Origin: Sphingomonas sp. 32-62-10
Lineage (GTDB): Bacteria > Pseudomonadota > Alphaproteobacteria > Sphingomonadales > Sphingomonadaceae
Assembly: GCA_002280555.1 (NCBI GenBank)
Contig: NCEE01000016.1
Coordinates: 1-64,000, forward strand
Direction: 5' to 3'
Length of the DNA stretch: 64,000 nt
Shown: one piece after another, positions 16,664 through 25,138 of the stretch
How positions within the stretch are numbered: position 1 is the first letter of the stretch
Layout: every line of letters starts with the position of its first letter
Translations under genes and position numbers: made by a program
Notes under the pieces: model-generated
Databases searched by the model: none
What the model saw: the letters and a program-made list of their open reading frames with translations, nothing else
What the model was told of the DNA's origin: nothing

Positions 16664-18043
16664 ATGACCAACGATCAATCACGCCGCGCCTTTTTGAAAC
16701 GCACCGCAGCGCTCGGTGCCGCTGGGGCAGCTGCCCCCTTTGTTACCAGCCTGGCCGCGATTGGAGAGGCCGCAGCGGCGACGGCGGCCGATTACAAGGC
16801 GCTGGTGTGCGTTTTCATGTTCGGCGGCAATGATTACGCCAACACGCTGCCGCCCTTTGATCAGGCGAGCTACAACCAATATGCCGCTGCGCGACAGGCG
16901 CTGGCGCACGGCCGCGATACGCTGGCCGCCACATTGCTGAACCCATCGACGGCGCTTGCCGGCGGGCGGCAATATGCGCTTGCGCCGACGATGGCCCCGC
17001 TGCTGCCGATCTTTAACGCCGGTCGGATGGCGGCAGTGCTGAATGTCGGCACGCTCGTCCAACCGACCACCAAGGCGCAATACACCGCCAATTCGGTGCG
17101 GCTGCCGCCCAAGTTGTTCAGCCATAACGATCAGCAGAGCTATTGGCAGGCAACCAGCCCGGAAGGCGCGATTTCCGGATGGGGCGGGCGGATCGGCGAT
17201 CTGCTGCAAAGCGGCAACGGCACTTCTACGCTGACGTGCATCAATGCATCGGGCAATGCCGTGTTCCTTACCGGGCGGACGGCGATCCAATATTCGGTCA
17301 GCACCAACGGTCCGATCGCGCTGCTCAACAACGGATCGAGCTTGTTCGGATCAACCACCGCAGCGAGCACGCTGCGCAGCCTGATGACAGGCAGCAACAC
17401 CAACCTGATGTCGAACGAACATGCCCGGGTCAGCCGCCGCGCGCTTGATACCTTTGCTCAGGTCAACAGTGCGTTGATGGGAGCGCCTGCTGCGAATTTT
17501 CCGCTTTTCCCCAGTAACAATAGCCTGGCCGACCAGCTGCGAGTGGTCGCGCGGTTAATCTCGGTGTCGCAGGAACTCGGCGCGCGGCGACAGGTGTTCT
17601 TCGTGTCGCTTGGCGGGTTCGACATGCACGATTCGCTCGGCACCGATCATCCGGGACGGATTGGGTTGGTCGCCAACGCCATCCGTGCCTTTTACGACAC
17701 GACCGTTGCGCTGGGCGTTGCGGACAAGGTGACAACCTTCACCGCTTCCGATTTCGGACGCACGCTGCAATCGAACAATGACGGGTCCGATCATGGCTGG
17801 GGCAGCATGCATTTCGTCACCGGTGGCGCGGTGAACGGGCGCCGTTTCTACGGCACGCCGCCCGCCATCGGCAATAACACGCCCGATGATGTCGGGCAGG
17901 GGCGCTTGCTGCCGACCATCGCGGTCGACCAATATGCCTCGACGCTTGCCAACTGGTTCGGGGTCAGCGCCACGGATATGCCGACCGTCCTTCCCAATAT
18001 CGGCAACTACAACCCGTCGACCTGGAACCAGGGCTTCGTATGA
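16664..18043 (+). CDS. DUF1501-family protein with Tat signal
   Basis: This 459-residue protein begins with a twin-arginine signal (SRRAFLKRTAALGAAGAAAP), so it is exported folded. The body has the DUF1501 sulfatase/alkaline-phosphatase-like pattern: VFMFGGNDYANTLPP at the start of the mature protein, FFVSLGGFDMHDSLGTDHPG in the middle, and FTASDFGRTLQSNNDGSDHG near the end. These Asp and His residues resemble a metal site. It is very probably cotranscribed with the DUF1800 gene upstream (12-base gap, AAGGGGCAGGGGCC before the ATG). The role of the pair is not known. Confidence 0.87.
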   Translation: MTNDQSRRAFLKRTAALGAAGAAAPFVTSLAAIGEAAAATAADYKALVCVFMFGGNDYANTLPPFDQASYNQYAAARQALAHGRDTLAATLLNPSTALAGGRQYALAPTMAPLLPIFNAGRMAAVLNVGTLVQPTTKAQYTANSVRLPPKLFSHNDQQSYWQATSPEGAISGWGGRIGDLLQSGNGTSTLTCINASGNAVFLTGRTAIQYSVSTNGPIALLNNGSSLFGSTTAASTLRSLMTGSNTNLMSNEHARVSRRALDTFAQVNSALMGAPAANFPLFPSNNSLADQLRVVARLISVSQELGARRQVFFVSLGGFDMHDSLGTDHPGRIGLVANAIRAFYDTTVALGVADKVTTFTASDFGRTLQSNNDGSDHGWGSMHFVTGGAVNGRRFYGTPPAIGNNTPDDVGQGRLLPTIAVDQYASTLANWFGVSATDMPTVLPNIGNYNPSTWNQGFV

Positions 18044-18164
18044 GCGCTTGTCCCTGCATCCACCTGTCAAGATCGGCTTTCGCCCGATTGCGGTTGGGGT
18101 GCGCGCTCCCTAGCTGAAGGGTGGACTGCACGCCTGTCGGCACGGCGCGCCTTGGCCGAAGGGA

Positions 18165-19496
18165 ATGCGCGTGAGTGACGAATGGAATGACGATCGAAGC
18201 CGGGGCATCCCCAGCGGGCGGCTGTCGCGGCTCGGCGTCTTCGGCAAGATTGCGGGCGGGGTCGCTGGCGGCGTGGTCGCCGAAGGCGCGCGGCGATTAG
18301 CCGCTGGCGAACGCCCACAGATGAGCGACCTGCTGCTCACCCCGGCCAACATCACCCGCGTGACCGAACAATTATCGCATCTGCGCGGGGCGGCGATGAA
18401 GTTGGGTCAGATGATCTCGATGGACGCCGGCGACATCCTGCCACCCGAGTTAAGCGCGATCCTCGGCCGGTTGCGCGACCGAGCGCACCACATGCCGCCG
18501 CAGCAGCTGCAACAGGTGCTTGCCAAGCATTGGGGCAAGGACTGGCGACGCCGCTTCGCGCGCTTCGGTGCAACACCGATCGCCGCCGCCTCGATCGGGC
18601 AGGTCCATAAGGCCGAAACGCATGACGGGCGCTCGCTCGCCATCAAGGTGCAATATCCCGGCGTGCGCGCAAGCATCGATTCAGACGTCGACAATGTCGC
18701 CACGCTTTTGCGGATGACGGGGATGATGCCGAAGGAGATCGACATCGCACCGCTGCTCGGGGAAGCCAAACGCCAGCTGCACGAAGAGGCCGATTATACG
18801 CGCGAGGGCCAACAGATGCAGCGTTTCGCGGCGCTCCTCGCCGACGATCCGGATTTCGTCGTGCCGGTGCTCGATGCCGAATTCACCAGCGGTGAAGTGC
18901 TCGCGATGAGCTTTGTCGAAGGGACCGCGATCGAGAACCTCGGTGATGCGCCGCAGGACGAACGCAACCGGGTGATGACCGCGCTGATCCGGCTGGTGCT
19001 GCGCGAGCTTTTCGATTTCGGCCTGATGCAGACCGACCCCAATTTCGCCAATTTCCGCTATCAGCGCAGTACCGGCAAGCTGGTGCTGCTCGATTTCGGG
19101 GCGACCCGCGACGTTACGCCCGCGACGGCGGCGGGCTATCGTGGGCTGCTGACGGCCGGGTTGAACGGGGATCGCGACGCGGTTCGTGTGGCGGCGGTGG
19201 CGGCGGGTTTTCTCGGCGAACAGACCGTCGCGCGTCATCCGGCGCTGATCGATCGGATGATCGACGTCATCATCGGGGAAATGAACCGCCCCGGCGCCTT
19301 CGATTTCGGCGACCGCGCCTTCGTCAACGTCTTGCGCGATCAGGGCATTGAAATCGGCCAGGATCGCGCTGCCTGGCACATGCCGCCAATCGAAATGCTG
19401 TTCGCCCAGCGCAAGATCAGCGGCACCGCACTCCTCGCCGCGCGGCTAAAGGCAAAGGTCGATGTGCGCGGTATGGTCGATCAGTATCGCGGGTAA
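18165..19496 (+). CDS. ABC1-family atypical kinase (UbiB/COQ8-like)
   Basis: This 443-residue protein belongs to the ABC1/ADCK family. The family-specific K-x-G-Q motif is seen in RGAAMKLGQMISMDAGDILP and the Ala-rich loop in PIAAASIGQVHKAE. The catalytic Lys is in SLAIKVQYPGVRASIDSD, and the metal-binding Asp-Phe-Gly in LVLLDFGATRD. Members are ATPases that support ubiquinone synthesis or lipid handling. No hydrophobic C-terminal anchor like that of UbiB is visible, so it is probably a paralogue outside the ubi cluster. It stands alone between a DUF1501 gene and a convergent transporter gene. Confidence 0.87.
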   Translation: MRVSDEWNDDRSRGIPSGRLSRLGVFGKIAGGVAGGVVAEGARRLAAGERPQMSDLLLTPANITRVTEQLSHLRGAAMKLGQMISMDAGDILPPELSAILGRLRDRAHHMPPQQLQQVLAKHWGKDWRRRFARFGATPIAAASIGQVHKAETHDGRSLAIKVQYPGVRASIDSDVDNVATLLRMTGMMPKEIDIAPLLGEAKRQLHEEADYTREGQQMQRFAALLADDPDFVVPVLDAEFTSGEVLAMSFVEGTAIENLGDAPQDERNRVMTALIRLVLRELFDFGLMQTDPNFANFRYQRSTGKLVLLDFGATRDVTPATAAGYRGLLTAGLNGDRDAVRVAAVAAGFLGEQTVARHPALIDRMIDVIIGEMNRPGAFDFGDRAFVNVLRDQGIEIGQDRAAWHMPPIEMLFAQRKISGTALLAARLKAKVDVRGMVDQYRG

Positions 19497-19505
19497 CGTC
19501 TGCCC

Positions 19506-20798
19506 TCAATCGGCCAGCAGTGCCTCATCCACCGGCGTCAGGCGCGGTGTCAGCAATTGGATCAGGCCCAGCGCGACCAGATAGGTGCAGCCGGCCACCG
19601 CGAAAATCGGGGTATAATTGCCCACTGTGGCAAGCACGGCGCCTGCATATTGCGACATCGCCATCCCGCCGATCGCACCCATCGCGCCACCCATGCCAAT
19701 TACTCGGCCCATCGCGCGCTTGGGGAACAGATCGGACGGCAGCGTGAACAGGTTCACTGAAAAGCCCTGATGCGCTGCCCCCGCCAGCCCGATAATGCCG
19801 ACGGCGACCCACAGGCTCGACACGTTGACCGCAAAGATTACCGGCAGCGCTAGTAACGCACAAACCAACATCGTCCGCTTGCGCGCCGCATTCACTGATG
19901 CGCCGCGTTTGATCTGGGCAGACGAGGCATATCCCCCCAGAATGCTGCCTGCGTCTGACATGATATAGATGATCGCCAGCGGAATGCCGAAGGTCTTCAG
20001 GTTCAGACCGTGGTTCTTGTGCAGAAAATCGGGCAGCCAGAACAGGAACATCCAGAATACCGGATCGATCAGCAGCTTGCCGACCGCAAAAGCCCATGCT
20101 TCCCGCGTGCGGAGAATTTTGCCCCAGGGGACGGCGACCATCTTTTCCTCGGCGGGCAAGGCAGCAGTGGACCGCGCATTCTTTGGGCGACGATAGAAGA
20201 TCAGCCACACAGCCAGCCAGATCAGGCTGGCAGAGCCCGTAGCGATGAAGGCACCCCGCCAGCCATAGGCCTCGACGATGATCGGCACGATCAGCGGCGT
20301 AATGATCGCGCCGACATTCACACCGGCATTGAAAAGCCCGATCGCAAAGGCGCGTTCCTGCTTGTCGAACCATTCGCTGATCGTGGCGAGGCCTGCGGGA
20401 TAGCCGCCGCCTTCACCCAATCCGAGCAGCGCGCGTGCCATCATGAACTCAGTGGCCGTGCGCGCGACGCCGTGCGCCATTTGCGCGACCGACCAGATCA
20501 GGAACGCGACCGCGAGGCCGATCCGCCCACCGACCCGGTCGACGATCGCGCCAAACATCAGATAGCTGGTGGCGTAGGCCGCCTGAAACCAGAAGACCAT
20601 GTTGGCATAGTCCATCTCGCCCCATTGCAACTCGGCGGACAGGCTGGGTTTCAGCACCGCCAGCATCTGGCGGTCGAAATAATTGAATACCATCGCGCTG
20701 AACAAGAGCGCGGCAACCCACCAGCGGCCCCGGCGTCTGGCAGGTGCAGTCACGGGGCTATCAGCGAAGGGTGCTGCAGCAGCAGGAAGCGAAATCAC
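19506..20798 (-). CDS. MFS transporter, hexuronate/anion:cation symporter type
   Basis: This 430-residue major facilitator protein has twelve predicted membrane helices. It has the family start (FSAMVFNYFDRQMLAVLKPS) and the loop 2-3 motif FGAIVDRVGGRIGLA. The segment RALLGLGEGGGYPAGLATIS is characteristic of the ExuT/anion:cation symporter branch. Substrates of relatives are hexuronates, galactonate or similar organic acids; I cannot specify it here. Its ATG overlaps the stop of the upstream hypothetical gene by four bases, making it the third gene of an AroE-like/hypothetical/MFS unit. Confidence 0.85.
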   Translation of the reverse strand: MISLPAAAAPFADSPVTAPARRRGRWWVAALLFSAMVFNYFDRQMLAVLKPSLSAELQWGEMDYANMVFWFQAAYATSYLMFGAIVDRVGGRIGLAVAFLIWSVAQMAHGVARTATEFMMARALLGLGEGGGYPAGLATISEWFDKQERAFAIGLFNAGVNVGAIITPLIVPIIVEAYGWRGAFIATGSASLIWLAVWLIFYRRPKNARSTAALPAEEKMVAVPWGKILRTREAWAFAVGKLLIDPVFWMFLFWLPDFLHKNHGLNLKTFGIPLAIIYIMSDAGSILGGYASSAQIKRGASVNAARKRTMLVCALLALPVIFAVNVSSLWVAVGIIGLAGAAHQGFSVNLFTLPSDLFPKRAMGRVIGMGGAMGAIGGMAMSQYAGAVLATVGNYTPIFAVAGCTYLVALGLIQLLTPRLTPVDEALLAD

Positions 20799-21247
20799 GC
20801 CGGGTCCAGATAGGCGAACTTTATACGAGTCACGACATCATCAAACGCCGATAATGATTGTTCGTAAATCTCGGCCAGGTGAACACGCAACGATTCGGCA
20901 TCGTGCACATCGGGCGATGATCCGCAAAAGTCAGCCGCCGCCAGGGCTGCGGCTCTAATCACCGTGATGTCGACGATTTCGATCGGGATACGCGCCGCAG
21001 TAAATTGCGGTGCAATGCCACGCGCATCAGACCCCGGCTTGTCGATCACCCGTGCCGTCACGATCTCTCCGGGTTGATAGCCACGCCAATTGGGCCATAG
21101 CCGGTTACCGGGCCTGAACACCGTGGTCAGTGTCCGCGCGAGCAACATAGGCTCATATTGGCGACGAAATGCCATCTCGTCACGCGGCATTTCCAGCGGG
21201 GGGATCACGTGCGCCTGTCCTGAATCAGCCGCAGCGGCCCGTGTCAT
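20795..21247 (-). CDS. Hypothetical protein, translationally coupled
   Basis: I do not recognise this 150-residue protein with confidence. It has a beta-rich middle (GYQPGEIVTARVIDKPGSDA, IPIEIVDITVIRAA) and a helical end (LRVHLAEIYEQSLSAFDDVV). The pattern of a G-E-x-V strand followed by an I-E-I-V-D strand faintly resembles ASCH-type RNA-binding domains, an idea only. It overlaps both neighbours by four bases (ATGA), so translation of the AroE-like gene, this gene and the transporter is probably coupled. Confidence 0.6.
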   Translation of the reverse strand: MTRAAAADSGQAHVIPPLEMPRDEMAFRRQYEPMLLARTLTTVFRPGNRLWPNWRGYQPGEIVTARVIDKPGSDARGIAPQFTAARIPIEIVDITVIRAAALAAADFCGSSPDVHDAESLRVHLAEIYEQSLSAFDDVVTRIKFAYLDPA

Positions 21248-22143
21248 CCAATCGCCTTGCGCATGATATCAAGCAGTTCCAGATCGGGCTTGTCGAGCCC
21301 GGTCAGAATCTTGAACGCAGGGGCGGCCTGGAACAGGTTCATATGCTGGCCGGAATGGGTGCGGTTGCCCGCCTCCCGCGCCAGCTTCAGCGTCAAGGGC
21401 AGATCTTCGAGCAGAATGTCGGCGACGATCGCTTCCTTGGGCAGCCGCGCCAGATTGGCCATCGATTGCGCCAGATCGGCGTCGACATCGCCGGTCATTG
21501 CGGCAAAGGCGCTGAACTTCTCGTTCGGCTGCGCACCCTTGTTCGATGTGTTGACGACCAGGCCAGCGCTCGCCAGTTCATCGCCCAGCACGTCCTCGCC
21601 TACCGCACGGGCAGTCGTCAGCGGCGCGATCAGATCGGCGATCACCTGCGCCTTGGCGACGGTGCGATTGACGATCACGACTTCGCTCGGCTTTTCCTTG
21701 GCGAGTTCGTAGGAAATCGGCAGCGCCGTGCCGCCTGCGCCCAGGATGACGACTTTTTGCCCGGCGACGCAGCCGGGATATTCGTTCAGCAGGCCGGCGA
21801 CGAAGCCGATACCGTCGGTGTTATGGCCCACGAACGCGCCATTCTCGCGGGCGACCACATTGACGCTGCCGATTACCTCAGCCGAAGGGGCAAGCCGGTC
21901 AAGCGAGGGCGCAATCTTGTCCTTGAAGATCAAAAAGGCATAGAGCCGCTCGATCGACGGATCGGAAAGGTCGAGCGCGTTATTGCGCGGCTGGGCGGCA
22001 ATGCTGATCAGGCCCGAATCGATCATCGTCTGGATCGCCGCCAATGGCGCGGGTGCCGGTGGTGCCGCAGGCACGGCAGGCGCCGTAGCTGCCGGCGCAG
22101 GCGTTGATTGTTTACGACCGAAAAGCGTGTTGAAGATACCCAT
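21244..22143 (-). CDS. Shikimate dehydrogenase-like protein lacking the shikimate-binding core
   Basis: This 299-residue protein has the NADP-binding half of shikimate dehydrogenase: GSVNVVARENGAFVGHNTDG (with the N-T-D-G motif), VVILGAGGTALPISYEL, VIVNRT, and HMNLFQAAPAFKILTG at the end. The N-terminus is abnormal. After MGIFNTLFGRK comes an Ala/Pro-rich stretch to about residue 37. Then RLYAFL, which looks like the first strand of AroE, runs straight into IFKDKIAPSLDRL, which looks like the region around the catalytic Lys. The S-x-S shikimate-binding segment between them, normally about 55 residues, is absent. As written it is unlikely to be an active shikimate dehydrogenase. ATG 22143 follows GGGGGAAGAG. 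Confidence 0.7.
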   Translation of the reverse strand: MGIFNTLFGRKQSTPAPAATAPAVPAAPPAPAPLAAIQTMIDSGLISIAAQPRNNALDLSDPSIERLYAFLIFKDKIAPSLDRLAPSAEVIGSVNVVARENGAFVGHNTDGIGFVAGLLNEYPGCVAGQKVVILGAGGTALPISYELAKEKPSEVVIVNRTVAKAQVIADLIAPLTTARAVGEDVLGDELASAGLVVNTSNKGAQPNEKFSAFAAMTGDVDADLAQSMANLARLPKEAIVADILLEDLPLTLKLAREAGNRTHSGQHMNLFQAAPAFKILTGLDKPDLELLDIMRKAIG

Positions 22144-22255
22144 GACTCTTCCCCCAAGAGTGCGTGATGGGCGAAGGGGTACCTGTTGCAACGGGAACAC
22201 GCAAGCGCTTCACATGCGTGTTTTTCAGGGTTTCACACCTTCTTAATCGCCAACG

Positions 22256-22283
22256 AAAAAGGGGCCCGGTTGCCCGGACCCCC
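22256..22283 (-). terminator. Intrinsic terminator after pnp
   Basis: On the minus strand GGGGTCCGG-GCAA-CCGGGCCCC is followed by five T. The stem has one mismatch-type wobble and begins about 25 bases after the pnp stop. It marks the end of the rimP-pnp superoperon and separates it from the AroE-like unit. Confidence 0.85.
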
Positions 22284-22307
22284 TATTTCGATTCGCGAAC
22301 AAAACAA

Positions 22308-24668
22308 TTAGTCGCGATCGCCCGTCAGAAAGGCCGGCGCGAACTCAGGCGCCGGGCCGTCATCGCCGCCACCCGAACGCTCGGGGCGCGGGCCACGGTC
22401 ACCACGGCCTTCGCCGCCACGTCCACCGCCGTCACGACGCGGACCACGATCGCCACGACCACCGCCATCACCGCGCGGGCCACGACCACCATCGCCATCG
22501 CGACGCGGACCACGGTCACCACGTGGACGATCGCCGCCTTCACGCGCTTCACGCGGCGGGCGGGTATCTTCCAGCTCGGCGCCGGTTTCCTGATCGACGA
22601 CGCGCATCGACAGGCGGACCTTGCCGCGCGGATCGATCTCGAGAACCTTTACCTTCACGAGCTGGCCTTCGCTCAGCACGTCGCTCACCTTTTCGGTGCG
22701 TTCGTTGCGGATTTCGGAAACGTGAACCAGGCCGTCCTTGCCGCCCATGAAGTTCACGAACGCGCCGAAATCGACCAGATTGACGACCTTGCCGTCATAA
22801 ACCTTGCCGACTTCCGCTTCCTCGACGATGCCCTTGATCCAGGCGATTGCCGCCGTGATCTGGGCCGGATCGGACGACGAGACCTTGATGTTGCCTTCGT
22901 CGTCGATGTCGACCTTCGCGCCGGTGGTGGTGACGATCTCACGGATCACCTTGCCGCCGGTGCCGATCACGTCACGGATCTTCGACTTGTCGATCGAGAT
23001 CGTTTCGATGCGCGGTGCGTGCGCCGAGAGTTCAGCGCGGACTTCGCCCAGTGCCTTCGCCATTTCGCCCAGGATGTGTGAGCGGCCTTCCTTGGCCTGT
23101 TCCAGCGCCTTGCGCATGATCTCTTCGGTGATGCCGGCGATCTTGATGTCCATCTGCATCGTGGTGATGCCTTCGGACGTGCCCGCAACCTTGAAATCCA
23201 TGTCGCCGAGATGATCTTCGTCGCCGAGGATGTCGGACAGGACGGCAAAGTCCTTGCCTTCCAGGATCAGGCCCATCGCGATGCCCGATACGGGGCGCTT
23301 CAACGGCACACCGGCGTCCATCATCGACAGCGAACCGCCGCACACCGTCGCCATTGACGACGAGCCGTTCGACTCGGTGATGTCGGAGAGAACGCGGATC
23401 GTGTACGGGAATTCCTCCATCGACGGCAGCACAGGGTGCAGCGCGCGCCAGGCGAGCTTGCCATGGCCGACTTCACGACGGCCGGGCGCACCGAAGCGGC
23501 CGACTTCACCGACCGAATAGGGCGGGAAGTTATAGTGCAGCAGGAAACGCTCGTACGACAGCCCGGTCAGCCCGTCGATCATCTGCTCGGCGTCCTTGGT
23601 GCCAAGCGTGGTCGTGCAGATCGACTGGGTTTCGCCGCGCGTGAACAGGGCGGAGCCATGCGCGCGCGGCAGGAAGTGCACCATCGCTTCGATCGGACGG
23701 ATCTGGGTGGTGGTGCGACCGTCGATACGCTGGCCGTCCTTCAGGATGGCACCGCGAACGATTTCAGCCTCAAGCTTCTTCATCAGCTTGTTGGCGGCCA
23801 TCTGGTCCTGCGGGCTGGCATCGGCAAACGCTGCCTTCGCCTTGGCGCGGGCTTCGTTCAGCATGTTCGAGCGCGCCGACTTGTCGGTCACCTTGTACGC
23901 GGCGGCAATGTCCTTGCCGATCAGCTTCTTCAACTTGTCCTTGGCAGCCGACAGGTCAGCCTGTTCGGCCATTTCCCACGGGTCCTTGGCAGCTTGCTCA
24001 GCCAGATCGATGATCGCATTGGCGGCTTCGCGGCACGCTGCGTGTGCGAACTGCACCGCGCCGAGCATCACGTCTTCCGACAATTCCTTGGCTTCGGATT
24101 CGACCATCATCACGGCGGCACCAGTGGCGGCGACCACGAGGTCGAGATCGCCATTCTTCACCTGATCGAGCGTCGGGTTCAGGATATATTCGCCATCGAC
24201 ATAACCGACGCGTGCGGCGCCGATCGGGCCCATGAAAGGCACGCCCGAAATGGTGAGTGCAGCCGATGCCGCAACCATCGCGAGGATATCGGGCTCGTTT
24301 TCGCCATCATAGCTGAGCACCTGGCAGATCACGTTGATTTCGTTGTAGAAACCTTCCGGGAACAGCGGGCGGATCGGGCGATCGATCAGGCGGCTGACGA
24401 GCGTTTCCTTCTCGGTCGCGCCGCGCTCACGCTTGAAGAAGCCACCGGGGATGCGGCCGGCAGCCGAATATTTTTCCTGATAGTGAACGGTCAGCGGGAA
24501 GAAATCCTGGCCCTCCTTCACTGATTTCGCGGCAGTCACCGCGCAGAGGACGACGGTTTCGCCGAGCGTCGCCATCACGGCGCCGTCGGCCTGGCGGGCA
24601 ACACGGCCCGTTTCCAGCGTGAGGGTCTTGCCGCCCCACTGGATGCTTGCAGTTTTCGTATCGAACAT
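22308..24668 (-). CDS. pnp: Polyribonucleotide nucleotidyltransferase (PNPase)
   Basis: This 786-residue protein has both RNase PH cores, a KH domain (RDVIGTGGKVIREIVTTTGA) and an S1 domain (GKVYDGKVVNLVDFGAFVNF). It degrades RNA 3' to 5' with phosphate and is the core of mRNA decay and small-RNA turnover. The catalytic second core is complete (FPYTIRVLSDITESNGSSSM, CGGSLSMMDAGVPLKRPVSG). After the S1 domain there is a long, low-complexity tail of about 75 residues dominated by Arg-Gly-Asp and Arg-Gly-Gly units, longer than in enterobacterial PNPase. The gene is the last in the superoperon, 177 bases after rpsO, in the usual order. Confidence 0.98.
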   Translation of the reverse strand: MFDTKTASIQWGGKTLTLETGRVARQADGAVMATLGETVVLCAVTAAKSVKEGQDFFPLTVHYQEKYSAAGRIPGGFFKRERGATEKETLVSRLIDRPIRPLFPEGFYNEINVICQVLSYDGENEPDILAMVAASAALTISGVPFMGPIGAARVGYVDGEYILNPTLDQVKNGDLDLVVAATGAAVMMVESEAKELSEDVMLGAVQFAHAACREAANAIIDLAEQAAKDPWEMAEQADLSAAKDKLKKLIGKDIAAAYKVTDKSARSNMLNEARAKAKAAFADASPQDQMAANKLMKKLEAEIVRGAILKDGQRIDGRTTTQIRPIEAMVHFLPRAHGSALFTRGETQSICTTTLGTKDAEQMIDGLTGLSYERFLLHYNFPPYSVGEVGRFGAPGRREVGHGKLAWRALHPVLPSMEEFPYTIRVLSDITESNGSSSMATVCGGSLSMMDAGVPLKRPVSGIAMGLILEGKDFAVLSDILGDEDHLGDMDFKVAGTSEGITTMQMDIKIAGITEEIMRKALEQAKEGRSHILGEMAKALGEVRAELSAHAPRIETISIDKSKIRDVIGTGGKVIREIVTTTGAKVDIDDEGNIKVSSSDPAQITAAIAWIKGIVEEAEVGKVYDGKVVNLVDFGAFVNFMGGKDGLVHVSEIRNERTEKVSDVLSEGQLVKVKVLEIDPRGKVRLSMRVVDQETGAELEDTRPPREAREGGDRPRGDRGPRRDGDGGRGPRGDGGGRGDRGPRRDGGGRGGEGRGDRGPRPERSGGGDDGPAPEFAPAFLTGDRD

Positions 24669-24815
24669 CTGATTTCCTTCAACACCGGCCGCCCAATGCG
24701 GTCCGGGGCCTATCTGCGAGCTAAGCCGGCTCGCGCGGTTCTGGGCCTGTCATGGCCCGGGGACGATCGGCCGAATTGCTTCCCGTCCAGATATCCCGCC
24801 ATCTGCGGGAATGTG

Positions 24816-24839
24816 AAAAGGGCGACCCGAAGGCCGCCC
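24816..24839 (-). terminator. Attenuator-type hairpin between rpsO and pnp
   Basis: Just after the rpsO stop the minus strand reads GGGCGGCC-TTCG-GGTCGCCC followed by TTTT, a stable hairpin with a UUCG tetraloop and a short T tract. It should end a share of rpsO transcripts. In enterobacteria a hairpin in the same place separates rpsO from pnp and is processed by RNase III; that role here is inferred. Confidence 0.85.
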
Positions 24840-24845
24840 CCTTGA

Positions 24846-25115
24846 TTACTTGCGAAGGCCAAGCTTCGCGATGAGATCGGTATAACGCTGGCCATCGGTA
24901 GTGCGGAGATAATCCAGCAGCGACCGACGCTTGTTGACCATCATCAGCAGCCCGCGGCGCGAATGATTGTCCTTCTTGTGATCCTTGAAATGCTCGGTCA
25001 GGTTGCGGATGCGCTCGGTGAGGATCGCGACCTGGACTTCGGTGGAACCGGTATCGCCTTCGGCGCGGCCATGTTCCTTGACGAGCGCGTCCTTGCGCTC
25101 TGCAGTGATCGTCAT
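24846..25115 (-). CDS. rpsO: Ribosomal protein S15
   Basis: This 89-residue small-subunit protein binds the 16S rRNA three-way junction and contacts 23S rRNA in a bridge. The sequence is of standard length and conserved throughout: GDTGSTEVQVAILTERIRNL, the HSRRGLLMMVNKRRSLLDYL block, then a Lys/Arg-rich end. It lies 23 bases after truB and before pnp, the common bacterial arrangement. Confidence 0.99.
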   Translation of the reverse strand: MTITAERKDALVKEHGRAEGDTGSTEVQVAILTERIRNLTEHFKDHKKDNHSRRGLLMMVNKRRSLLDYLRTTDGQRYTDLIAKLGLRK

Positions 25116-25138
25116 GCTTTTTCCTTCGACATCATCAG

